Assembly: GCA_964017045.1 (NCBI GenBank)
Contig: OZ024794.1
Coordinates: forward strand, 27,660,315-27,724,314
Length of the DNA: 64,000 nucleotides
Direction of reading: 5' to 3'
From: Omphiscola glabra
Taxonomy: Eukaryota > Mollusca > Gastropoda > Lymnaeidae
Shown piece after piece: positions 1-11,776 of the stretch; the stretch's first letter is position 1; each line of letters begins with the position of its first letter. The notes below the pieces were generated by a model that saw only the letters and a list, made by a program, of their open reading frames with translations, was not told where the DNA came from and did not search any database. The position numbers and the translations under genes were made by a program.

Positions 1-582
1 AAAATATTCTTCCCTTTCCAGCTTGTTGATGCGCGCGGCCCGTACAGTGAATGGTGTCCAACACTGAATTGAGACAATAGTGGGTTAGGTATTAAAGGTG
101 AAAGAAGTTATGGATCTTAATTCAACCGACAATTTCACTTGTTCCAATCATTGAAACCTGCAAACTAATGTAACTCAAAGATGGTTTACTGATCTTTATT
201 CGAAATTCCTTTTTTTTTTTTTAAAGCAGACCTGGCTGAACGAATTCTTAGTTTAAATTTATACTTCGTTGAACAGACATTCAATAACTTAGGAGCACAA
301 CCCTGATGAGTAATTCTAACACAAGCTAAATATAGTGAACAAAAAAGTAGAGACTTTGACCCTTTTCCCAATCTTAAATTATTATAAAGTTGAAATAAAA
401 TTCAGAATTATTGAGCTATTTGCTGAACTGTAATCATTTGCCATCAATTTCTCAACAATGCTCTAACAATTTTAACTATACATTTTTTTATATTGCTAAT
501 ACTAATATTCATACTGAAATCTCGAATTAAATAGCCTTACCATGCAGAAATGGCAGAATTGAACAAGGTCTAGGGGCGGTGA
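1..582. other. AT-rich stretch without recognised gene
   Basis: No coding signal or repeat family was recognised. Short open frames here lack splice context and any family resemblance. Confidence 0.5.
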
Positions 583-791
583 CAGAGGCGTAGCGTAGGG
601 GGTGAAGGGGGTACAGATGTACCCGGGCGCCAGCTAGTTAGGGGCGCCAAAATGTGCTTTGGTATTATTTTATTGATGAAAATAATGGGTTTTTTAGAGT
701 TGAAAAAAGGAAAAGAGGGCGCTTTAAAATTAATCTTGTGCCCGGGCGCGAATCTTGTCCCCGGGCGCCAAACACTCTAGCTACGCCGCTG
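583..791 (+). mobile_element. hAT-type MITE, CAGRGGCGTAGC family, copy 1
   Basis: The element opens with CAGAGGCGTAGCG and closes with AGCTACGCCGCTG, an imperfect terminal inverted repeat. The flanking 8-mers are GGCGGTGA (575-582) and GGCGGTGG (792-799), matching at 7 of 8 positions, as expected for a hAT-type target-site duplication. The interior shares the GGGCGCCAAAATGTGCTTTG block and an ATTTTATTGATGAAAATAAT block with the copy at 61172-61349, and carries two tandem versions of a CCCGGGCGC segment near its right end. It has no coding capacity, so it is a non-autonomous derivative moved by an unseen transposase. Confidence 0.85.
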
Positions 792-1514
792 GGCGGTGGG
801 GGTTTGCTTCCACCAATCATGCAGGGAAGAAGCCCCTGGGTCCTGCAGTTAATTATATTTTATTGGGACGTTTAGATCCCCTTGTTTATACAGGATGGTT
901 TAATAATTAATATTTCATCGGACCAAGCTCTGAGTGGAACACCTGATACATTGGGCCTTGCGCAACGCGGCGGTCGTGGGAATAAAAACGTGCGCCTGTC
1001 GTCTTCATCATCTCACCCACCAGTGGCACGCGAGGCATTGGATTGATGATATGGCCGTGCAGTTATCTCGAGTTCACTCAGATAACTGGCGTCAAGGAAA
1101 GATGTTAATTTCGCAAATAGATCGATTCCTCTTGGTTTCGACTTATCGGCAAGTGAATGTTAACGTCGGACAAGAATGGAGCAGTCGCATATATATTAAC
1201 TCATTTTGATAGCCGTTACCCAACACTCGCAGTGGTGCAAAGGACTATAATTGGATTATTATTTTTGCATTACTGTGATGTAATGAGAGTATGCCAAGAT
1301 GATATGCTATAAGTGAGCAGCGTAATTTACAAAATTTTAATAATTGGTCAGCACTAAATTTCGGTGCCTGAACTATGACTTGTCTTTGGGTATATTTTAC
1401 CCGCGCTGATTACAAAATATGGCCTCCTATTTTCTTTAGTGGCTCTAGTTCTTGACTTTTTGAACACATCTCATTTTAACGAAAAGCGTTATCTTATCTT
1501 ATCTTATATATATA
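792..1514. other. Unassigned stretch
   Basis: Holds an open frame of about 91 codons (934-1209, plus) that I cannot link to any family and that has no convincing splice signals. A short run of CTTAT repeats lies just before 1512. Nothing else was seen. Confidence 0.4.
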
Positions 1515-1762
1515 TGAAGGGCCGAGTAGAAAAAGTACTTAAGTGTAGTTTTGAAGTTTTGAGAAAATTGAGTTTAAATTTTTAAAATTCTTATTTAGAT
1601 ACATTAAAATGTGTTCGAGGTAACTCTGAATCAAACACTTATGCACATTTTTCATGAATGAAATTTACAGGAATGATTCAAGGGAAGTACTCAAATATAA
1701 TGTCTGTCTTAACTCATTTTTGAAAAATTGTAACTAAAGTACTTTTTCTACTCAGCCCTTCA
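1515..1762. mobile_element. Tc1/mariner-like MITE, GTACTTAAGT family, copy 1
   Basis: The left end TGAAGGGCCGAGTAGAAAAA and the inverted right end (read inward TGAAGGGCTGAGTAGAAAAA) are nearly identical, and both run on into AGTACTT. The element is flanked by TA dinucleotides (1513-1514 and 1763-1764), the Tc1/mariner target duplication. Its 248 bp hold no frame. A diverged relative of almost equal length is at 61511-61760. Confidence 0.8.
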
Positions 1763-2051
1763 TATTGCTTTTGGTGTGTCCTGCGGCCTTTTCACAACCG
1801 TTCCTACCCTTAAAGGGAGTATCCGTACTTCTCGTGGTTTTTTTTTTTTTTCATTTTAGGAATTGACAGATTGGAAAAATTAAAAAAAAAACTATTTGTT
1901 GCCAATTATTAAAATAAAACATTTTCAAGCTAAGTTTTGACCGCCTATAAAGAGACGCCATACACATCAGTCATAACACATAATGTGCGTATTCGTTAAG
2001 TGTCTAATGTCAGTGCACAATATGTAAGAAAACATGGCAGAATATCCTTCT

Positions 2052-2343
2052 ATTTCTATGTAAAGTGTCCCAAGCTGAAGTACTTCTATGAAATGTGTAT
2101 GTGTGTCCAAAGCTGAAGTACTTCTATGAAATGGCATGTGTGTCCCAGGCTGATGTACTGCTATGAAATGTCATGTGTTTCCCAGGCTGATGTACTGTTA
2201 TGAAATGTCATCTGTGTCCCAGGCTGATGTACTGCTATGAAATGTCATGTGTGTGCCAGTCTGAAGTACTTCTATGAAATGTCATGTGTGTCCCGGGCTG
2301 AAGTACTTCTATGAAATGTCACGTGTGTCCCAGGCTGAAGGAC
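2052..2343 (+). repeat. Minisatellite, 37-bp unit
   Basis: About seven units containing CTATGAAATGTCATGTGTGT followed by CCCAGGCTGAAGTACTT. Successive TGAAATG landmarks at 2164 and 2201 are 37 bp apart. Units differ by point changes such as GATGTACTG against GAAGTACTT. Confidence 0.85.
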
Positions 2344-4129
2344 ATTCTACCCCCTAAGTCTGGAGGCAAGCATTAGCCGAATGGAGCAACTGCTCCGTCC
2401 AATTCTTGTATAAAATCTCCGGAGCCCATGGCTTATACCTCAGATCTTAATACCAAAAAAGCTATTTATGTTCTTTTTTTTCCAAACGCAGTACAGGTTG
2501 CCTCAATGTTGAACATAAAATCAATATGCAGACGTTTTAACAGATCATTCTTAACCAGGGTTTCTTTCAGGCATACCTCCGGGGGGGGGGGGGCACTTGC
2601 CCCCCAGGAGCAGATCAAGCGCCCCCCGGGGCAAAATGTGTAAGAAAAAATATTTTTTTTAAAAAATACTATAAATTTAATTTTTATAACATTTTTAAAA
2701 GTTATTGAAATGTGTGCCTTTCATCGATTACAATTATTGGAACAAATAAAATATCGCTTTTTTCAATATATATTGATGATCCATATCGTTCAAGTTAATC
2801 TTGTTAAAGGCTCGCAGAAATCGATTATAAATATCGTATTGTTTTGAAAATTGGCCGCTCCTGATCATAAGCTAAAATCTTACTTTTGCTTATTCGCAGA
2901 TATCGGTATCTTTTATTTAATTACATTTTGCAGCTGCACAAGTTGAGAGACTTCTTAATAACCCTGTATTAAACTACCTTTTCATCGATATAAATGTCTG
3001 TAAATTAAATATACCGGTAGTTCTTGCTAAGAAATAAACATGTGCAATCTGTTTTTAAATTATATTGTATAATAGCATCATGCTTTAAAAAATGGTTTTT
3101 AGCAAACCTTTTTAATGTAGTAGATTCCATAGACGTATACGGACTTAGATAAAATGAACATTTAAAAAAAGAACAATAATAATATAATTTTAAAACAAAA
3201 AAATAGGAATTTACCGGTTGCATACAAATAGTGGACATTTCATCAATAATTATTAAATCGAGTGCGTTTCTAATTTTTAAACACAGTTTCGGGAACAGAG
3301 TAAAATGATTTTTTTTTTTTAAATAATCTTTATTTATTAAATCCCCAATGACTTTTCTCTGTTAATATGATAATAATAAACAATCTTCCCCAGCTGTTTG
3401 AACTATTTAAAAAAAAAGATGATAATCCAGTAGAAAGAATATATATATTTAAACAACGAATAAAAAAAAATCGAGTATTTCGATTATCTTTTGGTAGTAG
3501 TTAAAAAAATATATATGGAATTGGTAAAAAAAAATGTATAATATCGAAGAGACAAGTTGTATTGATCTGAAGCAAATTATAGTAGTCTAAAAATCTTAAT
3601 TAACATTTCAATCAACTGAATATTGAGAATTTAAACTTTAATTTTATACGAAAAAAAAATCACACAATGATAAATATATGACGTCTTTTGTAAACAACTC
3701 ATGACTTCTTAATAATTATGTCGGTTACATATGATTTATAAATACATACCAATTTTGAAAACCCATAAAGATTTAGTCTATAGCTTTTTGTACAGAAAAC
3801 CTTTTTTTTTTTCTTTTTGACTTTGGTGAAACTTGGAAATATTTAGAAATAAACGTACGTTTTTGGTTTTTCTTTTTCGTTCAAAATGTAAAACTATTTT
3901 AGCATTTCTTTTTTTAAGATGGATCCCATTTTTGGAAGGAATTTTTTTTTTTAATTTAAAAAATATTTTGTAGTAAATTCATTATTTTTATGTAGTTGAC
4001 CCCAAAAATATTTGAAATAATAACTTTAAAAATACATTACTTTTCAATTAAAAAAAAAAATTGTTTCATAACACACTTAGTCAAGCGACATCTCTGCTTG
4101 TGATAGTGGTGTATACTGCCTTCTTTGTT
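2344..4129. other. Very AT-rich stretch without recognised gene
   Basis: Dominated by A/T runs. A 13-base G run at 2581-2593 next to GCACTTGCCCCCC resembles the GC-rich block at 5766-5816 and may be a decayed transposon end. No exon-like segment was recognised. Confidence 0.45.
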
Positions 4130-4800
4130 CCCTTAGCGAGGTTTTTGCTTTGAAGTAGCTTTTGTTAATTGAACTAAGAACGGTTTCATGCTGTTATTCT
4201 TTCTTGCACCTCCGATTGTATTTCCTCTTGCTTATTTATAGTCACCCCTAGATATTTGAAAGTAGCTACCATCTCAAAGGCGTAGATGTTCATATTGATG
4301 AAGTCATCAGTGCGTATTTCCTGACATTATCATATATATTGCCTTCGCTTTATTTACATCAAGACCAGCTTTGACCGTCACATCTTCACGTTCCCTGAAA
4401 GTTTTAATTATATCATCAATGTTGTTTCTACCAAGTAGCGCTATATCTTCTGTGTAGGCCAGGTATTGCTGGCTTTATAAAGTTCCTTATAGTTGTTCTG
4501 TACCACCTCTCAGGTGCTCACACGTATGTTTCTAATGCTTATTTATAAAGTGATGTTGAAAAGGATACACGGATTTCCTTGTCTGAGGCCCAGATTGATT
4601 GGGAACTCCATCAAGTACTCTCTCTGTAATTTGATTCTACTTTTGTAGTTATCCATCGTCATACGTATGAGTCGGGTAAGTTTGTTAAGGACTCCAAGTT
4701 CCAGCACAGCATTGTTCATGTATTTCCTGTAAGCTGATTTGTAGTCCACATATAGTTGGTGTATGTTGATGTATTCTTAGCATTTTTCTACGAGACATCT
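4130..4800 (-). pseudogene. Non-LTR retrotransposon reverse transcriptase relic
   Basis: On the minus strand, 4749-4543 reads as an RT fragment: a DYKSAY start (family D-x-K-x-A-Y, finger/palm region), a run of NKL/RLI/RMT-type residues, and GLRQGN in place of the usual GLRQGD before the palm. Further along the minus strand (about 4470-4290) the segment around AYTEDIALL sits where the catalytic A-Y-A-D-D box belongs, so at least one catalytic aspartate is changed. It is followed by GLDVNKAKAIYM, and then, after a stop and frame change, by TFKYLGVTINKQ. This order of blocks is the standard LINE RT palm-to-thumb order. Stops, a frameshift and the altered active site show it is dead. The endonuclease and the 5' part are absent. 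The clade cannot be fixed from this fragment. Confidence 0.85.
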
Positions 4801-4919
4801 AACAGTAAATATATGAACTTTTGAAATTCCCCTTCACACATTGTCTTAAAGATACATTGAATACAGTGCATGATACCCTCACTAGGTAACGCTTGTTACC
4901 AGTGATATATCCACATCAA

Positions 4920-5015
4920 CACCAGGCACAGAAACAGAGCAAATTCCATCTACATTCATAGGAGCCATAATGATCAATAAATTGATCGTGGGCCCTTAAT
5001 ATACAGAAAAAGAAG
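4920..5015 (-). repeat. Dispersed repeat with GATCAAT-palindrome, copy A
   Basis: Read on the minus strand this contains GGGCCCACGATCAAT, TATTGATCATTATGGCTCCT and a preceding TTCTTCTT tract. The same series is on the plus strand at 16801-16870. The two copies share roughly 55 bp and then diverge. The element type is unknown. Confidence 0.6.
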
Positions 5016-5442
5016 AAGAAAAATTTGCACCACAATGCATCACTGCATTTTGAATTTATTGTTTTTAAATTAAGGTGACCCCTGCCCTCACTTTTGCTCA
5101 AACTCTTCGGATTCCTCAATTTCTGCTACCCCTTCCCCCCTTTCCTTGACGTCGATCAATGTGACTAACGGTTGAATATAATCTTGTGTCAAATGAATTT
5201 CTTTGGCGCACCACAACCAGAATGAATTTAGTTTATGTATGGCACTGAGCGCCATAATGCCTCCCCTGACGCTTGAAAAATTATTTTCCCCGATCAATGA
5301 AAGTCTTATCAAAACATTCGAACCATGTAAAATCCAAAATGCACTTATTGATTGTTAAATATCACACATTTTTTGCTGCCCTATTTCCCGATAAAAATTA
5401 CTTGCCATGACAGCAAAATTTGGTGCTGATATATACACTGTC

Positions 5443-5743
5443 CAGCGGCGTGCCTAGTGTTAGCGCCACCCTAGGTGGGTTAACTTTTTGTCCGAAAATC
5501 CCGCCGCTGTATCTAAAGAAAAAATGACACCTGGGAAGACCAAATGTTCGCCCTCCTCCACTTCTACGTCACTGACGTGAGTCTTTGATGACAGGGACAA
5601 GATTCATTTTTACGCCCCCCCCCCCTAAACTCTGAAACCTATTATTTTCATCTATCCATTAACACTATAGCCAATTAGATGCCCCCGCTAGTCTGGCGCC
5701 CGGGGACATATGTCACATCTGCCACCCCTTAGCTAAGCCTCTG
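5443..5743. mobile_element. Two adjoining decayed hAT-type MITE fragments
   Basis: 5443-5574 begins CAGCGGCGTGCCTAG and ends CTTCTACGTCACTG, a plausible inverted-repeat pair. 5592-5743 begins CAGGGACAAGATTCATT, an internally shortened version of the CAGRGGCGTAGC family, and ends TTAGCTAAGCCTCTG. Neither has readable 8-bp flanking duplications, so the boundaries are by terminus only. A further GC-rich remnant with AAATTTCTGAAAGAAACAGTG follows at 5766-5816. Confidence 0.5.
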
Positions 5744-5828
5744 GCCACTGACAACAAGCACTGTTCCCCCGAACATCAAAAGTGCCCCCCGGGGGAAAAT
5801 TTCTGAAAGAAACAGTGATCTTAACAGA

Positions 5829-6030
5829 TAAAATACATGATTTTTAGACGAGTGTTATACATAATATATGTTTTATAGAAGAGTTTTATGTAAAAATACA
5901 TACTTTTTAGAAAAGCTATATGTAATTGTATCATACATGATTTATAGAAGAGTTGTATGTTTGATACATGATTTATATACTACTTTTGTGTATTATATAT
6001 GATTAATATAAGAGTTTCATGTATTTATGT
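5829..6030. repeat. Degenerate AT-rich repeat
   Basis: Several diverged copies of a phrase like TACATGATTTATAGAAGAG followed by TTTTATGTA at roughly 40-50 bp spacing. A similar phrase recurs near 13270-13340. Confidence 0.45.
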
Positions 6031-6599
6031 GCGATTTTTAAAAAAAAATGACTCTACAAATTAAAAATTTATCAAGTCTGATAAGATCATGATCTGACAG
6101 TTCAATAATTAGCCCATAATAAGTTAATAGAGCAGAACAAAGTCAGGTTTATCCCTTGAATCTAATCTACCAATTTAAAGGCGATGTGCAGTATATGCAG
6201 ACACCAAATGACGTTAATATATAGACACATACATTTACCATTTAAATAGTTTTTTAAAAATCATGAGCCGATCCAGCGAGTCAGACCTTACAACGCTAGT
6301 ACAGAGATTGTTTTGTTTTTTTTATCAATTCTAAAAGATCTCAAAAACTCGAATTGTTCCCATAAACCCAATGTCATTTTTCGAAATCAGCGGAATTTAA
6401 AAAGAGACAAGCTAATTAAAAAAAACAATTTTAAAAAAGCGAGGAGCACATACAACACCTAAAAGTCAAGTTATCCGTCAAAAGAAAATATTCGTAGTTT
6501 GTGCTTTGTATTTCTTTCTGGATAGATATGGATGGATCACATGGAAAAAACAACATATTTATGGAGTTCTTTTAAATGTTTAAGGCTTCAAGCGGGGCC
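6031..6599. other. Unassigned stretch
   Basis: AT-rich, no recognised gene, exon or repeat. Confidence 0.4.
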
Positions 6600-7345
6600 A
6601 GTCTCCCCCAAGCGGGGTTAATTGCCCCAAATGGGGAAAATAGCCCCCAAACGGTGCCAATCTCTCCAAGCGGGGGCCATTATCCCCAAGCTGGGCCAAT
6701 CTCCTCAAGCGTGGCCAATCTTTCCAAGCGGGGGCAAATAGCCCCCAAACGGTGCCAATCTCTCCAAGCGGGGGGCCATTATCCCCAAGCTGGGCCAATC
6801 TCCTCAAGCGTGGCCAATCTCTCCAAGCGGGGGCAAATAGCCCCCAAACGGTGCCAATCTCTCCAAGCGGGGGGCCATTATCCCCAAGCTGGGCCAATCT
6901 CCTCAAGCGTGGCCAATCTCTCCAAGCGGGGGCAAATAGCCCCCAAACGGTGCCAATCTCTCCAAGCGGGGGGCCATTATCCCCAAGCTGGGCCAATCTC
7001 CTCAAGCGTGGCCAATCTCTCCAAGCGGGGGCAAATAGCCCCCAAACGGTGCCAATCTCTCCAAGCGGGGGGCCATGATCCCCAAGCTGGGCCAATCTCC
7101 TCAAGCGTGGCCAATCTCTCCAAGCGGGGGCAAATAGCCCCCAAACGGTGCCAATCTCTCCAAGCGGGGGGCCATGATCCCCAAGCTGGGCCAATCTCCT
7201 CAAGCGTGGCCAATCTCTCCAAGCGGGGGCAAATAGCCCCCAAACGGTGCCAATCTCTCCAAGCGGGGGCAAATAGCCCCCAAACGGTGCCAATCTCTCC
7301 AAGCGGGGGCCATTATCCCCAAGCGGGGGCAAATCTCCCCCCATT
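6600..7345 (+). repeat. Minisatellite, 99-bp compound unit
   Basis: The landmark GCCCCCAAACGGTGCCAATC occurs at 6741, 6840 and 6939, exactly 99 bp apart, and continues to about 7290. Each 99-bp unit is itself built from diverged copies of a ~17-bp phrase related to CCAAGCGGGGCCAATCTC. The outer copies at both ends are the simple short phrase, which suggests the compound unit arose within a simpler array. Because 99 is a multiple of three, long frames stay open on both strands (6576-7352 plus, 6580-7344 minus). I do not regard them as genes. Confidence 0.95.
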
Positions 7346-7766
7346 GCCTTGACTGAAACGACAATGACCTCGTCGCCACTGCATCACAGATGCCGCTGTA
7401 AGGGGACCTATGCAAAAATAATATTAAGTGCCAACGCTTGTCCTTATCAAAGCCGCTACCCCCATCCATATCAAAGGGAGAGGATTCGATTGCTGGTTTC
7501 AACAGCTGGGCACGATGTCAGCTAAACACCACCGCGCTTTTTTAGTATTCAACAAGTCCTCAAGTGGTCCTCAATCTTGCATTATTCGCGGTCATATTCC
7601 GTATTTTACGGACATTAAGATGCACCTTACTTATTAAGCAATTTTAAAAAAAAATAATTTTTTTACCATTTTTATATTAATTTTGGTATAAGACGTATCC
7701 TGAATTTGGAGGCAAATTATTCCGTAAAGTACGGTACGTATGAAGAAAAAAAAAATAACAAAAGTA

Positions 7767-8397
7767 CAGTAGAAGTCCGATAATCCGGCACGTTCGGGAC
7801 CGGCTCGGTGCCGGACTACCGAAAATTCCGGTTTATCGGGCGGTGCCCCTTCTTTTTAGTGTAGGCTTTGCCGTAAAACAAATGTACTTTGTTTTTTTTA
7901 ACTACATACATAAATAAATCGTAATTACAAGAACAAATAGGTTAATAATTAAACAAATACAGTATGCAAATACAACAAAGTTTATTTTACATTTCATATA
8001 ATGTATGTACACGTACTGTAAAACATATTTCACTTAGATTTAAAAAAGTCACGAATGTCTTTTTGTTTTCTTGACGTTTGGCGTTTAGTATAAAATTTAT
8101 TTCTAATGAAAACAGTTTCAAAAGTTACGTACATTCGTGGTTGATTAACTGTGCTGCACTGCACCTGTATTTGTTGTGACGGCTGAGACTAGCCGGCCGC
8201 TAATTGTTTCCAAACAATACCGAGCGCTTCCGGATGATCCCGAACTACCCCGAAAACTTCCGAATAGCTCTCGAGCGTTTTTATTTGCTTTAAAGACACA
8301 CTTTTGGAGAAAACCAAAATTTTTACAATTTTCCGGAGCGATGCCGGACTGTCGGGCATTCCGGACTGTTGGATGCCGGACTAATGGACTTCTACTG
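7767..8397 (-). mobile_element. pogo/Tigger-like DNA transposon remnant
   Basis: The ends are inverted copies: CAGTAGAAGTCCGATAATCC on the left and, read inward from the right, CAGTAGAAGTCCATTAGTCC. TA dinucleotides flank the element (7765-7766 and 8398-8399), the Tc1/mariner/pogo target. On the minus strand, 8083-8030 ends in a tail with RKQKDIRDFFK before a stop. This resembles the short C-terminal I-x-x-F-F tail common in Tigger-type transposases. The rest of the DDE transposase is missing, so the copy is internally deleted and could move only in trans. Confidence 0.8.
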
Positions 8398-9972
8398 TAA
8401 TGCGCACAAACTTAACGTTTGAATGAATTGCTCCGTTTTGTTACTTACGCGTAAGATACATTGCTGTCTCATTTCACGCTCTCGAAAAACTCATGAAGTC
8501 CTAAAAGTGCATTCTCTACATTTGTAAACAAATTCATTAGATTTGATAGAATCGTGGCTTAAACTGCTCGCAATGCATATCGTAAATTGATCCAATTAAA
8601 ACGTTATTTTATCGCTTTTATTTCCTTTGGAAAGAAAAATTTTCAGGTAAGTGAAAGTTGAGAGAAACAAGAAGAAAGAAAGATTTATTTTTTTAGTGTC
8701 CTGTATTAAACGTAAAATGTCAAAGAAAGTCAGTAAGTTTCGTAAACTAACAGAGTCAATCAACAAGCAAAGAAATTGTGAAATAATAATAAAAGAATGG
8801 CTGCTTACTCTGGGAGTCAGCGAGTCAAGGGGAAACTTTGGAACGTATACTAGACTCCAGATAAATGATCGTAAAGATGTCCGGGAAATTGGCAATGTTC
8901 TCTAAATTTTTTTTTTTTTTTTTTTTTTTATTCCAAGAGAACAACGTCCCGCTCTTGTTATAAGACGGCTAAATGAGAGTCTTATCACTGAGGTCACAGA
9001 CGGACTCGTGGTCGGACAGACGTCACTTGTGGTAGGGAGATGTTCAGTGGTGCGCGGTCAATCAACAAACAACAGGTTCGGTGTTTGCTGATTATAATTT
9101 TTTTTTTAAAAGTCAATATGCCGGCGGAGAGCTATACCTTTTGACAATTGTAACAACCGGTTTGTTAGAATATTCAAAATTTTACAACCGGTTCGTTAGA
9201 ATAGTTCAAATTGTCAACCAGTTGGCCCGGACCGAACAGTGCCGCCAGGCTCCAGCACACCGCTGAAGACGTCACGGGCGGCCTTGTGGTTTGAAGTTGT
9301 TAACCTACTCGACCATGATTGGCATGTGAGCCTTTCCTCGTTGCTCTAGACATGACGCTACGTATAAGACAATGCTCACAATTCACACCATTAAAAAATT
9401 AATATGGATTTGTGGAAGTGTTTTAGTATAAAAAAAAAAGTGTGGGGTGAGATGGAGTTCAGGCAGGCAAAGCCTTTCACCTTCAATGCGTCAGTGACAC
9501 TGAACAACTCCAACACTATCGGATCTGTTCACCAAGGCTAGGATGTCAGCGTCACCGGTTCGATACACGGAGCCTGAAAGCCTCCTCCCCACCCCCCTCC
9601 ATTTTTTTCCGCGCAGCTCAAATACAACAACTTCGACCAAACTATTATATCTTCTCACAGCTTGTTAACGCCAGCACACACCAGTAGTGCCAGGTTTCAC
9701 CCGACCCCAGCGTCCCCACTACCCTCCACCTTTCATCCGTCACGAACAGTTTATAACGACAGAGAGAAAAAACGGGGGGGGGGGTGTTCGTGTTCAAGGG
9801 GAGCAGTAAAATCTCAAACGATTGAATCCCTGGGTGGGGACAGCGAGCCCCAGCTGAGGGGTGATGACAACTTCAGGCCAAGGTGGGCAAGGAACGAGTT
9901 CGACGGGTTTGTCATTTTAACGAACAGCAAAAGTGGAGCGACGTCGGTGGGAGTGAAACATGTCCTGACATT
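8398..9972. other. Unassigned stretch
   Basis: A plus-strand frame from the ATG at 8717 to 8905 (62 codons, rich in Lys) has no family I recognise. A long T run lies at about 8908-8929. Nothing supports an exon here. Confidence 0.35.
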
Positions 9973-9981
9973 TTACTATTA

Positions 9982-10396
9982 GGCTGCGACTATTCGTACC
10001 CGGGTACCAGAAGTGAGAGGTTGGGATTAAACGACTATTTAAAAAAATATTATTGTTGGGTTTGTAAGATAAAATTTGGTATTAAATGAAAGATAATTGA
10101 ATTGATTATTCGTTTGTAAACTTACTTCTTCAGTTGAACTAAAATAAACTACCACAAATGACATCCGAATAGCATTGAGTCTAATGGGACCCGGGTGCTA
10201 ATTGCGGCGCTGCGTGTCCGGGTTCATTTTGACTCAATGCTTTTCGGAAGAATTAAGATTACAAACGTATAATGCATTCGATTATCTTTCATTTGATACC
10301 CCATTTTGTCTTACAAACCAAACAATAATATTTTAAATAGTTTTTTTTTAGTCCCAGCCTCTCACTTCTGGTACCCGGGTGCGAATAGCCACTTCG
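9982..10396. mobile_element. 415-bp foldback MITE with 9-bp target duplication
   Basis: The two halves are inverted copies over most of their length. The left arm runs from CTATTCGTACCCGGGTACCA through AGTGAGAGGTTGGGA and AAATGAAAGATAAT. The right arm reads inward CTATTCGCACCCGGGTACCA, AGTGAGAGGCTGGGA, AAATGAAAGATAAT. The centre near 10190 is also inverted (GCATTGAGTC ... GACTCAATGC). TTACTATTA is present on both sides (9973-9981 and 10397-10405), a 9-bp target duplication. The duplication length and long inverted repeats fit a Mutator-like non-autonomous element, but superfamily is inferred only from these. Confidence 0.8.
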
Positions 10397-10639
10397 TTAC
10401 TATTAAGCTCGTAATAGCAACGAGGCTTACCGGCCGGATACAGAGGCGAGATGTTTTCATGACGGAAACATTGACGAATCATAACAATGCGTGCTTCCCG
10501 CCCCCCCCCCACCACCCGAAACCCGCAACTGCACATATTTTTCTCACGCCCCTGAAGTATATTAATATTTTAATGCCCCCCCCCCCGCCCCACCCCCCCA
10601 CCCCCCCGCTTTCACCCGCGCTGCTATCGCGAATTTTAT

Positions 10640-10800
10640 TTCGTAACATTTTGAAAAAATGTGTTGTCATCGGCTGCGAATCTGTGCGCCAAGTTTCAGC
10701 GGGATAGGTTGACAGGAAGTGGGTCGATGAGCCGTCCGTGTAGATTCTGCCAGCCACGAACGATGGCGAAGTAAATATAAAGGATTTTAAAAAACCTAGC
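10640..10800 (+). repeat. Dispersed repeat, GTGTTGTCATCGGC family, copy 1
   Basis: Contains ATGTGTTGTCATCGGC, GATAGGTTGACAGGAAGTGG and AGCCGTCCG, and ends near GCGAAGTAAATATAAAGGAT followed by an A/T-rich run. Diverged copies in the same orientation are at 40863-41035 and 57185-57345. Confidence 0.6.
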
Positions 10801-10811
10801 GATGGCAACTG

Positions 10812-10862
10812 AAGTGAAACATATCTTGACATTTACTATTGAGCTCGTAGTAACCAAGAGGA
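10812..10862 (+). repeat. Paralogous empty site of the 9982-10396 insertion
   Basis: This segment (GTGAAACATATCTTGACATT, then TACTATTGAGCTCGTAGTAA) matches the sequence left of the foldback element (GTGAAACATGTCCTGACATT, then TTACTATTA) joined directly to the sequence right of it (TTACTATTAAGCTCGTAATA). It has only one copy of the target and no element. Confidence 0.75.
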
Positions 10863-11466
10863 GAGCAGCGTTCAGGTGGTGACAGGATGGTTTGATGGCA
10901 TAACTTTGACATATTCGAAAAGGAGAGTTTCTAGTCCAGAAAATGAGGGGTCGATGGGCATATATCATTATAGTGTGCCCTGCGACATGCAAATATATAT
11001 TTTTTTTTTAATCTTCATATTTCTCCCTGACAGCGCCATGTTACCATGGACGCTTCAGAAAGTATCTTCTCCCCGCGAGACGTTTGTCAGAGGTCAGATG
11101 TCAATGGCCATAAAATCTAAATCGTATTGAGGGTAGAAGGGGGCGGGGGGGGTGGCCTTGACAAGAGTTTCAGAATGTATGAACCTCTTGGCAGGCTGCC
11201 AGAATAATAAAACATGATATAGAAATAACTGGATTAAAACACCAGCAAAACGGAACACCCCCCACACACACGCACCCAAACGGCAGCTTGTTTAGTTTAA
11301 TGACCTCCTCAGGCCAAATCATTCGCGGACCACCTGTTGACATGCTGTTTTGAGTTCTGTCTGTTTTGTTGTCGTGGGATAATTATTAATGTCTTTTCCG
11401 GTACGTGTTGAAATGTTCCCGATTACACAGACGAACCGAGCTGCCAGCATGGGGAAAGTTTCTAGC

Positions 11467-11768
11467 CGTATCCGGAAATTTGATCGAAAGAAATTTGGTC
11501 GACGGAAAATTGATCGACGGTAAGTTGATCGAACGGAAATTTGGTCGAATCGTTTTTTTTTAGTTTATACGTTAAAATTTTGCGTCAAATTTCTTTTTGA
11601 ACGCATTATTTTGTTTTACTCTATAGTATGGTGCGTTCAAAAAGAAATTTGACGAAAATTTTAACGTCTGAACTGAAAAAAAGATTCGACAAAATTTCCG
11701 TTCGATCAAATTACCGACGGTCAATTTTCCGTCGACGAAATTTCTTTCGATCAAATTTCCGGTAACCG
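11467..11768. mobile_element. 302-bp near-perfect palindromic element, copy 1
   Basis: The left arm contains CCGGAAATTTGATCGAAAGA and runs to AAATTTCTTTTTGAACGCA. The right arm is its inverse, ending CGATCAAATTTCCGG. TTTCTAGC flanks both ends (11459-11466 and 11769-11776), an 8-bp target duplication compatible with a hAT-type origin. The outermost bases of the two ends differ slightly (CGTATCCGG against CGGTTACCGG read inward), which lets orientation be assigned. It is in the opposite orientation to the copy at 12890-13190. Confidence 0.85.
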
Positions 11769-11776
11769 TTTCTAGC

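Noticed and set aside
6576..7352. Proline/serine-rich 258-codon frame and its antisense partner
   Set aside because: Artefact of the 99-bp minisatellite; open on both strands.
9515..9575. tRNA-like GGTTCGATACACGGAGCC
   Set aside because: The remaining arms of a cloverleaf could not be built.
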